From contig SGPL01000019.1 in the NCBI GenBank assembly GCA_004802705.1, positions 1 to 64,000 of the forward strand: a stretch of DNA of 64,000 nt, written 5' to 3'. The translations under genes and the position numbers were made by a program. Under the pieces are notes generated by a model. That model was not told the origin of the DNA and searched no databases. It saw only the letters and a list, made by a program, of their open reading frames with translations. Shown here piece after piece: positions 47,076 through 59,605 of the stretch (position 1 is the first letter of the stretch; every line of letters begins with the position of its first letter). Origin of the DNA: Bondarzewia mesenterica. Lineage: Eukaryota; Basidiomycota; Agaricomycetes; Russulales; Bondarzewiaceae.

Positions 47076-48074
47076 GCTAAAACAGAGAGTTAAGTGCTCG
47101 TCGCCAACACGAGAACCTAGTAAACACTCACACGAAGAGTGGGACGTTGCTTTGAGAGACCTCTATCGGCGGTCCTTATGTATGCCCTGCGCAGCGCTTA
47201 TGAGCATACAGGATGCTTGTGGTGACCCAGTGGTGACTTAAACTGAATAGGAAGAAATAAACGCCGTGCTTTTCTTGATAACGCGAGGACAAACCTTGTT
47301 AGGATGCTCTAATCTGGTCTGGAGTGTGCACAACCAATCAGCTATGATGCCATGTGAACGGACTGGCCGCAACGGTGAAGAGATGTAGATAGTATGGTGC
47401 TGCGGCAGGAGGAAAGGGAAAAGACTGGATCTTTCTGATTCTTGACTTGCGTCGGGCGCCCAAGCATGCTGCCCCGTGCCCTCGTCGACGTCAACGAATG
47501 ATCCGAACTTGAACAAGGTTCACAGTGCTACTGCGCAGCGCAGTCCTCCTTGAAGATCGTGAAGCTCGAACTTGTCATGAGGCCGAGCGAGATAATTTTT
47601 TTTGTGTTGGAGTCCCAACTCGAGCATGGATGGATGTGGTACCGGGGTCCGAGCCACTATCTGATCTGTCCGGGTCCCCGACTCTGGGATCTGCTAAAAT
47701 ACCATACCACGTGACACGTCGGACTACATGCATCACCAAAATGGATTTCATATCTTGCAATGCTCAACGTTTCGATGTTAACTTTGAAATGGTTTTCTTC
47801 GAACAGGTAATGTCTATCTACTTACAGCCGAATTCTTACAACGATTAGCAATGATCATCTATTCGAGAAGTCGATCCATGTCCTTGTTGAGGCCAAGTTG
47901 ACGCTTGTGTTACTATTCCGGACGTACTGCTATTGTACTCGAGAACTAGGACTGGGGTGGTGCGAGCTCTGGGACCCATATATAAGTAAGTCCTGTTCGT
48001 GCAGACAAGTACCTTTATACACCCATCTACTCCTTTGACCGAACACTCCGTCTTCGCAAACCGCTTTGCATTCA
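47076..48074. other. Divergent intergenic region of RdRP and the orphan-family gene
   Basis: About 1 kb with no supported gene. A TATATAA at 47979-47985 lies 90 bp before the downstream ATG. Confidence 0.5.
47979..47985 (+). promoter_or_regulatory. TATA box of the orphan-family gene
   Basis: TATATAA about 90 bp upstream of the ATG at 48075. Confidence 0.55.
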
Positions 48075-50105
48075 ATGGGTCAGCGTCACCAGGTATACGT
48101 CGTTGCCCGCGTCCGTAGCACCAATGCTACTCTTGCTGATGCCCCAGCAAAATACCGTTGCATCGTCGCATTGCACCACCAATGGTGTTACGGCCGCCTA
48201 CCGCTGCTCGCTACCCGCCGCTTCCTGACACTTGTCAAGTTTCCCGAGAACGCAGAAATCATCCGCTGGGAGCTCGATCACATCCAGGACAAAGGTGAGG
48301 AGAAGAACAAGAACAAGAAGAACAAGAAAAATACGCTCTGCCCGTACACTGCTTTTTTACTCTCCACGAGCTGGACGGCATCTTTGGCGGACCCAGAAAA
48401 CCCCTATGCCAGTAGTTCTTTCCTTTTCAACCCCAACATGGGAAGTGCTAACATGGGTGAGAGGCATCTCAAATTTCAGCTTTGCGAATCTTGACTGAAG
48501 TGATATGGCCCAGATAATAACGACGGGATCACCGTCATCGATATCAGTGATCCCTTGAGCCCCGCTTACTGCTATGTGAAACGTCTTCCGGGCGGCAGAC
48601 CGCTCACAGCTAAGAAGTATTGTCGTTCTTATTATCCTGAACCCGACCCCGAGGAACTGGCCAAGAGCGACGAGCAAGAACGTGCTATCGAAGAACATGT
48701 TGCCGAAGTAATTGCGTCACTGGACGGAGAGAAAGTATTGGAACACAGAGTGCTCGCGGAGACCTGGCCTCTTGAATATCGCAAAGGATACCTCAAGGCT
48801 CATCCAGACGGCGATTCTGACGTGTCTTCTACTCCGTCATCCGATTCACCCAAACGCATCCCGGAGCTTGTTGAAATGGCCATCGCGCCTGCTATCACCG
48901 CGGTCATCCAGGGTGGAGACTTGGCCGACATTCAAAACATCCTCGCACAGCCTGACAGGCACGCCATCGTCAAAGAAAATCTTACAAAGTTCTCCCCTTT
49001 CCCTGACGAGGCGATACCCATCTTGTCGGACGTGCTAGGCTTTGAACTCGAGTCCAACAAAAAGTCTGTCGACATAACCTCCTTGCCACTGAGCACAGCC
49101 CAAATTCTCCAGCTCCTCGCTTCCTTCGACGGCGTCGAGGTGTTGAACCTATCGTACAACCCACTTGTTGCATCTGATACCATAGAAGAGATTCTCGCCA
49201 AGCACCACTCACTGAGGCGCATCGTCTGCCTTGCTTGTCCTTCGCTGAGTGATGCAGACGTTGCTTCACTCCTCTCTGACAAACCCGACCTCTTCAATCC
49301 CCTCGATGCCTTCATCCACCCCTACTTCCTCAACCCAACCACCCGCACAAAAGCCGCATTCTCAATGGCCTCAATGTCGAGGAACAGGTTCCCATACACC
49401 ATCTCCCTTCCCACCATCACACCCACCCGCATCGTGCAAGCACTCATCGACTTTACATCGGCATTGCGCGACGAAGCGCAAGCCCTCATCAATGGCATCC
49501 TGAGCGAGTCGAGTCCTGTGAAGGCCGTGATTACTGGATGGCGAAAGGAAGGCCAGTCGTGGGACGAGCGCAGCGTCGTCGTCGTGCCGCGGGCCGGGCA
49601 CCCCGTGAGTGAAGGATGGATCTGCATCTTGGCTCTCGACGATCTCCGCATGCGCGAAACGGGCCCCGGGTGGGCATTCGTAGACATGGACGCCTCGCGC
49701 CCGCCGTCGACCTCCGACGGTGCCGATTCGAGCAATGTCGATGCCAAATCGAGCACTACTGCTGTCGATGATGTCGAAAACAACGAGGACGGCGCAGATA
49801 CCAAAGCCACTGATACCAAAGCGGATGAAGAGGGTCAGACGTCCGATGAGAGCCTGACGTCCGATGACCTCGAGAGCCTGATGCCCGCGCAGCCCATCTA
49901 CAAAGTCTACGACTTGCGAGACTTCCTCGCCCGTTTCTCAGACCGCCCGGGACGCGTCCCCGCACCAGAGGCGAGCGTCGCGCTGCTGGAGGAACAGCTG
50001 GATGTCTTGAAGCAGAAGTATGGCGCGAAAACTGATGACCCCGGACGACGTCGCGGCCTTCATGAGACGGGACTGTCACTTCGAGAGCCGTTCCTTCAAA
50101 TGTGA
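48075..50105 (+). CDS. Basidiomycete orphan-family protein (MGQRHQ start), unknown function
   Basis: The protein starts MGQRHQVYVVARVRS, then YRCIVALHHQWCYGRLPLLA and FPENAEIIRWELDHIQDK. Later come LCPYTAFLLSTSWTASLADP, NNDGITVIDISDPLSPAYCY and RPLTAKKYCRSYYPEPD. This matches what I recall of a large family in mushroom-forming fungi without known function. The second half holds an LRR-like stretch (GVEVLNLSYNPLVASDTIEE), a folded region (WDERSVVVVPRAGHP) and an acidic disordered linker. Two exons are joined by an intron at 48456-48513 (GTGAGA...CCCAG). A Lys/Asn-rich low-complexity run (48298-48335) may instead be intronic. No transmembrane helix or signal peptide is seen. Confidence 0.8.
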
Positions 50106-50772
50106 GGTCTGCACAGCGTGAAGCAGCACTCAGATTCTTCTTGAGTACGTGTAGTGTTCCAGTCTGTTTCTGAGGTAGATGCCATCTCCCCCGCGGGCAA
50201 AGTCACGAAGAAAACTGTGTTGTAAGAGTACTCCCATAAATTAAGACGCCTTTTGAACTCCCTCGAGAATTCACTTGAACGATGAGCAAGTCTGAGGGTA
50301 ATTTTCAATCTGCCCATGATCATTATGGAGGAAAGCCATTTGGTCTGCCAGGATCATGGAGCAGCAGCGAAAAAAGAAATCGTGTCAAAANTCGACCATG
50401 GTCCCCATAAGTTTACACGTGCAATTGTAGCAGATTTAGTATAAATATACACAAGAAAACTTGGGAAGGGATATCGTGTGGGTAGTAAGTGAATGGATGC
50501 TCTACATACACATCCCGTCAGTATGTAACTGTTGAAGGACATCGGCAAGCGACAAGGGCCCTGGGGTAAAAGCAAGCAAGCAAGCAAAAAATTAGCTGCC
50601 CAATATCGAATGAAATGTCGCCTCAAAAAAAAATAGACCCGGATATCATCATCATACAGATAACAACCACAACAGCAAAAAAAAAAAAACACTACAACAA
50701 ATCACGATAGATCGTCAGAGACAAGAAAGATCAGGAGGTATTCCAGCCAACGTGCGCAGTGCACGCNTTGGG
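50106..50772. other. Convergent 3' spacer with homopolymer runs
   Basis: Contains poly-A runs (50625-50690), the tandem AAGCAAGC words near 50572-50588 and one N. No gene is supported. Confidence 0.5.
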
Positions 50773-53113
50773 CTACTTGGTTTGTGGCGTGTAATCTATN
50801 ACCTCGGTGTCGACCGTGATNTTGACACCAAGGCTGGCAGGCGGTGTGCGTGCGCCGGGGCGCGTGTCGAGTGCGATCTCCTTGGTGTCGCCCTCNTGAA
50901 GGCTGCTCTTGTTNTCGNCAGCGTCGATCCAGTGCTCTGGCTTCTGGCCCATGCCGTCGAGCGTGTACGTCGGCGCGGGGTGCTGCGAGTTGATTTGGAG
51001 CACGTTCGGCCCGTAGGCGTTGGGATGCGTGCGCGACNTGTTGCCGCGCGANCCGGTGTTGGTGTTGGAGCTCGCTGTGACGGAGGCGCCGGCGAAAGAG
51101 CCGCCCGAGTTGAGTGAGCCACGCACNGAGAGGATGATGCGAAGGGTCATTGTGGTCGTGATGACGGCCGCCATGCTATGCGAATGCAGTGGGTAAGGAT
51201 GATGTTTAGAGATGAAACGCGGATGGGCTTACCTGGTGACGATCGTTTTGACGCTGTCNGTCTCATCTGTGGGAGCGATGATGAACCAGAATAGCATGTT
51301 CACCGTGTTCACGATCCAGATGGCCTAAAATAGGGCGGGCGTTAAGATCGTGACGGAATGATGAAACCATGATGCTTACGCCGTACAAGTTGAGCCCGTC
51401 ACGGAGCATCAACTTCCACATGCTGAGGGGTTTCACTTGGAGAGATTGCACAGAGCGCAAAACGGCGAGGGCGAACTGCCAAAGACACAGATCAATTTTT
51501 GCGCCAACCCTGTGATTTTAAACGGAACACGTACCGAGGCGGTGTACAAAATAGTGGTGGAAAGCCAGTAGATGCCAACCCAGTTATGTTTCGGACCAGC
51601 AATGCANCCTTGGCCATCCTCCAAAGGTACAGCTGAATCCCCCAGATACTGTTAGTACCGNATCTACTTGAAGACGCGCATACAAGGGAGGGAAGTGCAT
51701 ACAATGNTAGAATCCACAGCAGATGGCGGTAACGACAATTTGGACAGCAAGGAGCCCACCCATGACGCTCAAAATGGACCGACTTCTNTCNTGAATAGCA
51801 TAAACTCGGATAACATGAACAGCTATACACATGAACCAGATTCGTCAATTTGGTGCTGAACAGGTTTCGTTTCAATTTGAGGATACGTACAGGAACATGC
51901 AGCGAGAAGGATGGCTGTGCATATAGGCTCGAAAAGATAAAANGAACGGCACATCTGGATGACCAGACGCTTGTTTAGAACGGGAGACTTGGGAGAAAGG
52001 TCAAGACACACCGATTGTGACCAGCTCGAATCGAAAAATGCCACGCCTGAAGATCGCATCAAGNGTTAGCAGAGCGGTGCAAGGTATGCAACTCAGCCAG
52101 TGAACCTGGACGTACCGACAATGATAAACTCAATGGGCATGAATACCCGCAAGAAGTAGTAGACCATCTTGAGGACGGGCCATCCCTCCAGCCTAAGGAG
52201 CTTCCAGCTCCTCGGACTCAAGACCAGGGTATCCCATGCCGCGACNGTGAGGGTGCACACGAAGAAATACTTGTGCGCGGAGAGGTGGGGCGATAGGNTG
52301 AGNTAATNGGGTAAATCTGNGGTGGAGAGGGACATGGGGGGATGGTCGGGGGAGAAGAAGATAGAGGGANGGGNGATGACGGCGACGAGCGCCCTGCTCG
52401 AGGGGCTTGAGTGTCTTGTAGTTGTCACCGTGGAAAATGATCAGAGATGCTCTCCATTCCATCAAACGCCCCGCGCTGTCGGGGTCCTNGGCAATTTCCC
52501 CTCCAATCCCCCTCACAATCTCACCTCTCCCACTCGTTTTTTCCACACTTGTATCCAAATCCGTCCCACNTTTCCCAAGAATATCGTGTTGCTGAACCCG
52601 GAACTCGAGNCGTTCTTCCCGAGNATTCAGTCGTCCCCTCTTCCTTCGCGCACAAAATCATTTCAGCTCTTGAAAAGTGTGCACGGCCTGAGAAGAGCTG
52701 CACACGCCTTTGAACAAGTGTGCGTACTCATCGTGCTCGCCTGTGGGAGAGTCAGTTGATCAGGTAAGTATCTGNATAGACGACGACCTCGGTACTGTNC
52801 CCCTGACACCGCACTTCACGCACTTTGCAATCGGTCTCAGTTGCATCCAATCGTATCTCCGCATCATCCGCATGTACAGCAATCCGCATANCNTGCGCTG
52901 ATGTGNGGATTTCAATGATGTGATGATCATTCGTAGCAACGTACGTAGCTATGTGCAATGTCATTCGAACTCACGGAGTAGACTCTTTTTGTTCTACTTT
53001 GTTCTACTGAACAGTGGGCATTCGCNGTCCGCCTACAACACAAGGTGAGCAGACACGCGGGCAAGGCGGGTAGGACCGTTGCCAATGCTACCTGCGTGCA
53101 CGTGTATTTGCAN
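50391..53113. other. Patch of isolated ambiguous bases 2
   Basis: About three dozen single N bases across the DUF6533-type gene and its upstream region. Sequence on either side has none. Confidence 0.9.
50773..52335 (-). CDS. Multi-pass membrane protein, DUF6533-type
   Basis: The N-terminus MSLST leads to the LSPHLSAHKYFFVCTL region, WDTLVLSPRSWKLLRLEGWP and KMVYYFLRVFMPIEFIIV, the pattern of basidiomycete DUF6533 proteins. Further hydrophobic segments are FYLFEPICTAILLAACS, SVMGGLLAVQIVVTAICCG, NWVGIYWLSTTILYTAS and AIWIVNTVNMLFWFIIAP. A last stretch around TMTLRIIL belongs to the C-terminal cytosolic tail. Six or seven helices suggest a receptor-like or channel-like topology, but no function is known for this group. 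About seven exons. The gene contains more than ten isolated N bases, so several residues are unknown. The stop is at 50773. Confidence 0.78.
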
Positions 53114-53829
53114 CACTGTGAACGGCCATCGACATCACGAGAAGTCGAACGATTGCACAATCTCAGTTCCAGGGGCCGTCCCGAGGCGGCGCGCTCATTT
53201 TACGGATGAGTAGTGTACATATATATACCGTCCCGTTGATCCTTCATACTTGGCAGTGGAACAGTGCCGCATCGGGGAACAGCAGAGCCTCCGTCGTCCA
53301 TCTCCGGGTCAGGCATTTGTGAAAATTGTGCGCACGGGTTTGATCGTATCGCGCAACGGAAGCATCTATCAATCGCTCGGCGCCGCTGCCAGTTTTACAA
53401 TCATAACAAATTATGATGCTTGTGGAAGCAACCGCATCTATGATCGATGGATAGAAAGGGAAGCGGTCACGAAGAGAACAAGGAAGCCCCCAATTTTTTA
53501 TGAGGATCCTGGCTCCTTTGATCAGTCTCTACACCCTCAAACGACACTTTACCAAGTCATCTCTCTAACTATTACCCTCAGACCATCGCCGCGGAGGTAC
53601 AATCTTGAGAGTAGGTACCAGGAACGTTGAACATAGATCATGTCTAGGACTAGCGACGATTTCTGCCCAGGTCTTATGTATACGAGTATTACATGCGTGA
53701 TAACAAACTGATGATACAGCTCTATGAGCAGATTGTGTATAATATGTGTGCGCCAATAAACTACAACCATGTAGTTGCTACCAACTCGAGGATTTACACC
53801 TTAGAATAGGAATCTTCATCACAAAACAA
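52336..53829. other. Intergenic region with isolated N bases
   Basis: About 1.5 kb between two minus-strand genes. Many single N bases occur up to 53113. A TATATATA near 53220 has no convincing gene downstream. Confidence 0.5.
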
Positions 53830-56194
53830 CTACACGGCCGACACTCTCGATCGAATTCGCAGAGGAACATCTGGAGCATAGCGGGACTTTGCTCGGAGAG
53901 TCGGACCATATCTGCATGCGCAAAATTCAAAATGTGAGGAAATTTTCCGTAGAGGGACAGAGTGGCCAAGATGGGTGCCTACCGTCGAAGGACGAAGGGT
54001 ATAGGCGTCATGCCGAGGGCGATGAATCCAAGCAACGTCGATGCCCATCGCGGATTAAGCGCATTGTACATCTGCGTCGCGAATAGCTGACCTCGAAGAC
54101 GATTGAGTGAGACAACAAATTCTGATATAGATGTACACCTACCGGGAAAGCGGCCCCGAAAAGGCTTCTGACGACCGTGGATGCAGCAAGGGCGGACGCG
54201 GCAATGAAGAGGTAAGTATCAATGATGTAATTGAAGAGCGAAAGCTGTGTGACAAAAAGAGTTGTTGAAGACCAGACTGAGAAGTGGGAGGAATAAGACC
54301 GAACGCACGAAGATGCCGAGGATACTGAATCCCATAACTCCGCCGGCCATGAGAGGAGACCAAAGCGATATCGACGGATAGGAGGTCCAACCAAACCAGA
54401 AGAACGAGATCGCAAAGAGCGGAGCGCAGACCATGGTGATCTCCAAACGTTTTTCTGGAGGTACGAGGTTCGGCGCGTACTCATCGACGTATCGCTCGTA
54501 ACGAGGGTTGAACACAATCAAGTACTAAGCATACACGGATCAGCGAGGATATTGCCATGTACCTGACAATCGCCTTACGAAAATAACACCCAAAAACCCG
54601 CCGATAGAAATGGGAAGGAACATGAGGCCGGTGACACCTGGCTACTTTTCAGCTGGTGCAAGATTGTGAAGCCGATCATCCAAACGCGCCTTCGTTCAAA
54701 TGGTGCCCCTCAGTAAAGACGATAGGGTATGCTTCAAACAGCAGATATAGGCATCCATACATGAACTGCGACGATGTCATCAACATACGCCACAGAAGAA
54801 GAGGATGCAGAGATAAACCTACACTCATGTACATGGTTATTGCGAACAACATCGGCTCCCGAAACATAATTTTGAAAGGCTTCGCCAATATCTTTTCTAG
54901 CTGTTTACTGAAAGAGCCGTCTTCCTCTTCCAAGGGCGCGAAGTACCTTTCATCGTTCGTGTCCTTCCGGAGCTTTTTGGCTTTGGCGACTAAAATCGCG
55001 GGCCTGAAACAAGCATTTATCAAAGGATGTTCAGAATCATTTGTATGGAAAGAATAGATATGAAGTCTCACCCGTAAGTCTCAGGCATCGTGAGGAGCAA
55101 CAAAACGAGACACGCTCCGGCCTGATGAAAGGAAAAAAAAATTGAATTAAAACCGTCATTTCGTATCACATACGAAATGGAAACTCACAAAAATCGCCAG
55201 CACCCAAAACAGCCATCGCCAAGAAGCGCCGCCGACACTGATCCACCCCGAGACGACCGGTCCAAGTGCGGGTCCCGCGAAGGGCGCGACTGCGAAAAGC
55301 GTCATCGCCTTGCCTCGGGTCTTCGCATCCCACACATCGCTGACGACACCTCTGCAGGCCTGGTCAATAAGATAATTTGTTAATGTTGAAAGGCAACGCA
55401 CCCACTGTTCGTCAAAGGAGCGGCCGCAAAACAACCGCTGAGGAATCGGAAGACGAGGAGAGAAGCAGTGTTTCTTGAGAGCGCGCATCCCACCTGAAAG
55501 CCCTGTTGATTTTTTACAACATCAGTCATATGACAGAAATCACCTCCTGATATTCGTACCGTGTAAAATAGAAATGATATGAGGAAGATAGGTCTTCGGC
55601 CGATCTAATTGGTCAGGATAGTGTTAGCATTTTTAGAGGATTTGATACACGTATTTGATGGAACCCACAAAATACGCACCTGCTCCGACATTGGTCCCCA
55701 CAGAAGGGGGCCCACACAATAGCCTGCGATGAAAAGGGACACCATGAGAGTAGCGACTTCGGCGCTCATGCCGAATTCATGCATGATTTGTCCGATCACC
55801 CCGGAGGGTGCAGCACTGGCGAACGACCTAGTATGCACGACCACGCGATCGTTAGCAACGGGAGCAAGTACGGATGCAATGTACATTACTGACGCGTTCA
55901 AAATCACGAGCCCTCCGGAAAGAGTTAGATACCACTTTCGCCATGACGGCCAATTCTACAAATCACGAATATAGATCTGAGAACTTGGAGATGACGGTTT
56001 CGATTTCAAAGGGAACGTACCAATGGATTATGTGGGTCATTTTCCTCGAAGCTGACAAGGAATGGATCCTTGTCAGTAGGTGGAGAAGAAACGGACTCTT
56101 TTGCTAGATTCTTGTCATTTTCGTGGACCGAAGAACGTTGAAACTCTTGTTCGTTGATGGCCGTAGAGGTGTGGCTTGGAGGATCGGAGGGCAT
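53830..56194 (-). CDS. MFS transporter of the drug:H+ antiporter (DHA1) / polyamine type
   Basis: Twelve-helix exporter. A polar N-terminus of ~60 residues (MPSDPPSHTSTAINEQEFQR) precedes NWPSWRKWYLTLSGGLVILN. The segment GYCVGPLLWGPMSEQIGRRP is the MFS loop 2-3 motif, and GVVSDVWDAKTRGKAMTLFA with APFAGPALGPVVSGWIS is the DHA1 signature (motif C like). Later segments include FEAYPIVFTEGHHLN, VTGLMFLPISIGGFLGVIF, YLIVFNPRYERYVDEYAPNL and PPEKRLEITM. The C-terminus YGPTLRAKSRYAPDV comes from a last exon joined after FVLRR, ending at 53830. About twelve exons. The substrate is unknown; related proteins export polyamines, fluconazole-like drugs or toxins made by the fungus. Confidence 0.9.
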
Positions 56195-57218
56195 GAGCAA
56201 AGTTGAAGATGGGGCGAAAGTGTCTTACAATGCAGGCGGCATGACCGAGCATATAAGTAGAGACTGGAGACGAGTACGAGAAACAGTATCAGTCACCGGC
56301 CCGTAGGAAGGCGCCTGATCTGTAGAATTTAAAGGTAATCGTCTATGATGTCAGACTGAAACGGAAGCAACTTGCGTCTCTCGCAGTTGGAAAACACACT
56401 AGCCTGAGCTGGTACTGCACCCGCCCCTTTTGCTGGCCCGAAGAGTACGCACATGAAGGTTCAACAAGCTAAAACTCTGCGGATCCTTTTGAAACATTCA
56501 GTCACATTTCTAAGTACGCATTACCGCATGAATTTATATTTCTTCGTGGTCTCTTCGGCGATACCGTGAAGGAGTCAATGACGATACATTGGAGTGTATT
56601 GGAGTGCCCCAATGTCACGCGCAGAGATCATTGAAAAAAACAGCATTGGGAGAGTTACGTGTGTGCAAGTGTGTACGGTACTCGAGCTCTTCCGGATGGG
56701 CTGACTGTCGCTGACCCACGGAGCCTGCAGATCTTCGGAGTATAATGTTCATGTCAGCCGATCGGAGTGGAGGACGGAATGAAAAATGAAATGAAAGCTT
56801 ACACATATTTTCCCGCGACTTGGCTGAATGAGTCAAGCTGAGCTTCAAGCCTAAGGTAGTTCAGTAGTAAAAGATATTCGAATTCTGAAAGTACAGGTCT
56901 GGCTCACTTGCGAACTCATGAAACAGTAACGTCAGTTTGGAGGCTGCAATAGTCGACCATTGTAGCAAGCTAACTCTGTCTACTCTTTTTTACTAACCTG
57001 AATGGGCTGCTGTATTAATGGGGTCATGGTCAGACGCCAACCCGAAATATCAATTGCCACACCGGTGCTGCGGCGCCACCTAGAGAACTCGGATTTGTCA
57101 AGCAAAAGAAAGTAATACTTGTACCGAAGAAGAAAAGAAAACAGATCAATCACATTAAGGAAAGATCAAGGTGCACATATGTATAACAGAAGACGTGGGT
57201 TGGGGTGCTATGACCACG
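56195..57218. other. Intergenic region
   Basis: About 1 kb between the MFS promoter and the MCM-binding-protein 3' end. No supported gene or repeat. Confidence 0.5.
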
Positions 57219-59343
57219 TTAATCCAGGCGTGCTTTGCGGCGTTCCTCGAGGGCGTTCGAGCGCTCCCAGGTCTGAATGGTGAGCTCTTTCTCAAGCAAC
57301 GTCAATCCCATCAATCTGGCACAGACCATCAGCACGTTGCCTATGAGAGGATCTGAGCACGAGTGACTTACCTCGCTGTCGTAATGCTCAGCTTTAGGTC
57401 ATCAGACGACAACGTTTTGTTTGTCTTTCGCTCTTGAACAAAGTCTTCCTGGATGCGCTGCAAAAGGGTGTTACGTTAACAGGTAGAAGTTGCTCTGGTA
57501 ATTTATGGCAGTTGCCGGGGGTTTGGATGCTGTGACTGACCTCGGACGTCGTCTCGCCAACTTCGATCTTGCCGGTCTTCGCGCTGAGTACCAGCCTTCG
57601 AAACGCAGCCAGTTTCTCTGGTGGAGGTAATGTGATCATGGATTTGCGTTTATAAAGATTTGAATTCCGGGAGGCTTCGAAGGGGACTGTGATATCCGTC
57701 TGCAATATCGAAACTGTTGAGATCAAGACTTTTTGCTTGAATTGAAGAGACGTCGGGATTGACCTTGAGGAAAGCGCTCTTCTTTCCTTCACTCAAAACT
57801 ATAAACTGTATGTCGGTTGGGAAGGAAAAGTGACTGAAAGGGAATTTGTAAGAAAGGCTTTGAGATGTCATAACATCTTGTACGGCCATGATGTTCAAGA
57901 CCCCTACATCGATACATGATATTCAGTTACTCGTTACATCATTTATGCATGGAGAGAGATATGAGGCGACGAACATACCTCGCTCGACGAGTTTGCCTTC
58001 TCGGACGCCGCTTTCGGTAATGAGGACCGTCGTGCCGCTTGATAATTGTAAGGGTCCAGAGCATAGATCTTCTTGTGTGCTTTCAGGAACAAAAGGAACA
58101 TTGTTGAGGAGGTCCAAGGACAAGGGGAGCACAACGAAAGTCGGAAGGAGAAGGGAGAGGATGATACAGAGGGTAGGAGTCGAGGAGTCGGATGATCGCG
58201 AGGGGGAGGGAAAGTGGGAGAGCGTCAGGGAAGGCGGGTTGAGGGAGCGCGTCCGTGATCGGCTGGACACGAGGATGAGGGTCCTGTGGAAGAATGCGAA
58301 GAACGCAGGGACTTACACACGGGCAATGATCGTGAGCAGCACCCACTCGGCAGCGTCGAGGTCGCCGCCAAGGGCCTCCTCCGCGATCCATGAAACGAGT
58401 TCTTTTTGGACTTCTTCGGGCGAGAAGGCGCAGGATCCGAGTGAAGGCAGAACATGAAAGTCGTATGGACGGGTGAAAAGGACATGTAGTGTTGGGACGT
58501 CGAGTGAGATATCCGATTCTGTGTGCAAACTACGAGGAAGCAAAGATGAAGATATGGGAAGTTGGTATGTTAGTGGGAAGGCTTACGACTCGTTTGTGAG
58601 TATACCGACAAAAGTGAGGATGCCATTCATTTTTGGGGCGTCATTCCCAAGGTTAGTGTAAAACTAAATGTGAGAAAGGTTGATTCAGGACTCAAATTCA
58701 CGATGTATTTTTGCGTACTTTGAGTTGAACACCGATGTGGCGTTCGTCCGCCAGAGGATACTTGTGCGGTTGTATAGGTTCATGAGAGATTACTAGGAAG
58801 AAAATCAACAGTTGGTACACATTGTAAGGAGAAATTAAGTAACCTTTGTCTGAAGCCTCTCCATCTAAAGCCTCTCGAACCCACTGGCTCTCTCCTGGGA
58901 CGCTGACAGCCCAAACAACCGCACAATCCCTGAGATCGGAATAATCAATCTTGGCATTGATATCTTCCATCGTATGCAAGCCCCATCCGCCACATTTACC
59001 GGAAGGTAACTTTGAAAGGTACATTTCGGATGAAGGCGAGGTGTCCTGGATCATCGCGCGAAAACGGACGAGCGAACGATCGCGGTGGGATTCAGGAGGT
59101 CGCTGCAGGTCTAAAGACGGTATCTATACAAATCCAATCCCTTCATTAGCACGTCAAAAGAATCAAAACATGAATTTGGTGATGCACTTCGCAGAAGGCA
59201 TCCTCGTTTTTGAATATATTCGAAAAATATTCTGTAACGACTGTTGGAAAATCATTCAACGTCTGAGGGTCCTGGGAGTTGTAAAGCTCAATGAGCGCAT
59301 CTGTAGGAGATGTGAGCGCTTCCACAAGATGAGATGAGACCAT
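57219..59343 (-). CDS. Mini-chromosome maintenance complex-binding protein (MCMBP)
   Basis: MCMBP binds MCM3-7 and helps unload or assemble the MCM ring. The N-terminus (MVSSHLVEALTSPTDALIEL, DFPTVVTEYFSNIFKNEDAF) is followed by IPSLDLQRPPESHRDRSLVR, FRAMIQDTSPSSEMYLSKLP and YENTSFYTNLGNDAPKMNGI with LTFVGILTNES. The next blocks read VPTLHVLFTRPYDFHVLPSL, EVQKELVSWIAEEALGGDLD and AAEWVLLTIIARV, as in MCMBP. The C-terminus runs LCSGPLQLSSGTTVLITESG, VLNIMAVQDVMTSQSLSYKF and LMGLTLLEKELTIQTWERSN. About ten exons; one intron near 58330-58295 is short (33 nt). The start at 59343 lies 262 bp from the divergently transcribed histone-fold gene. Confidence 0.86.
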
Positions 59344-59462
59344 AATGAATATGAGACTGAGAGTCGATAGGGGTGGTGGGTGCAGCGGTGAGAGACGAAG
59401 GCAACTTTACGACGCGACTGATTCAATGAACGCGCTAATTTCAAGTTCAACTTGCGCCACCG

Positions 59463-59468
59463 ACGCGT
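59463..59468. promoter_or_regulatory. MluI cell-cycle box in the shared MCMBP / Dpb3-like promoter
   Basis: A perfect palindromic ACGCGT lies in the 262-bp gap between two divergent replication-linked genes. In fungi MBF binds this word to drive G1/S genes. A related ACGCGA lies at 59411-59416. One match of six bases in 262 bp has a chance expectation of about 0.06. Confidence 0.5.
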
Positions 59469-59605
59469 TCATCGCACACCGCGTCCGCATAGAACATTTG
59501 CGTTTTCGTCCACTTACTCATTGTGTGCTTTGACTCTTCTCATTTACTGCTCTGTTTTCTCCCTTCCCATCTGCACTAGTCTTATAGTCACTCTAATTTT
59601 TCAAC

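Noticed and set aside
53250..53630. Open frame downstream of a TATATATA word
   Set aside because: It has no ATG near the start, no family resemblance and no splice pattern.
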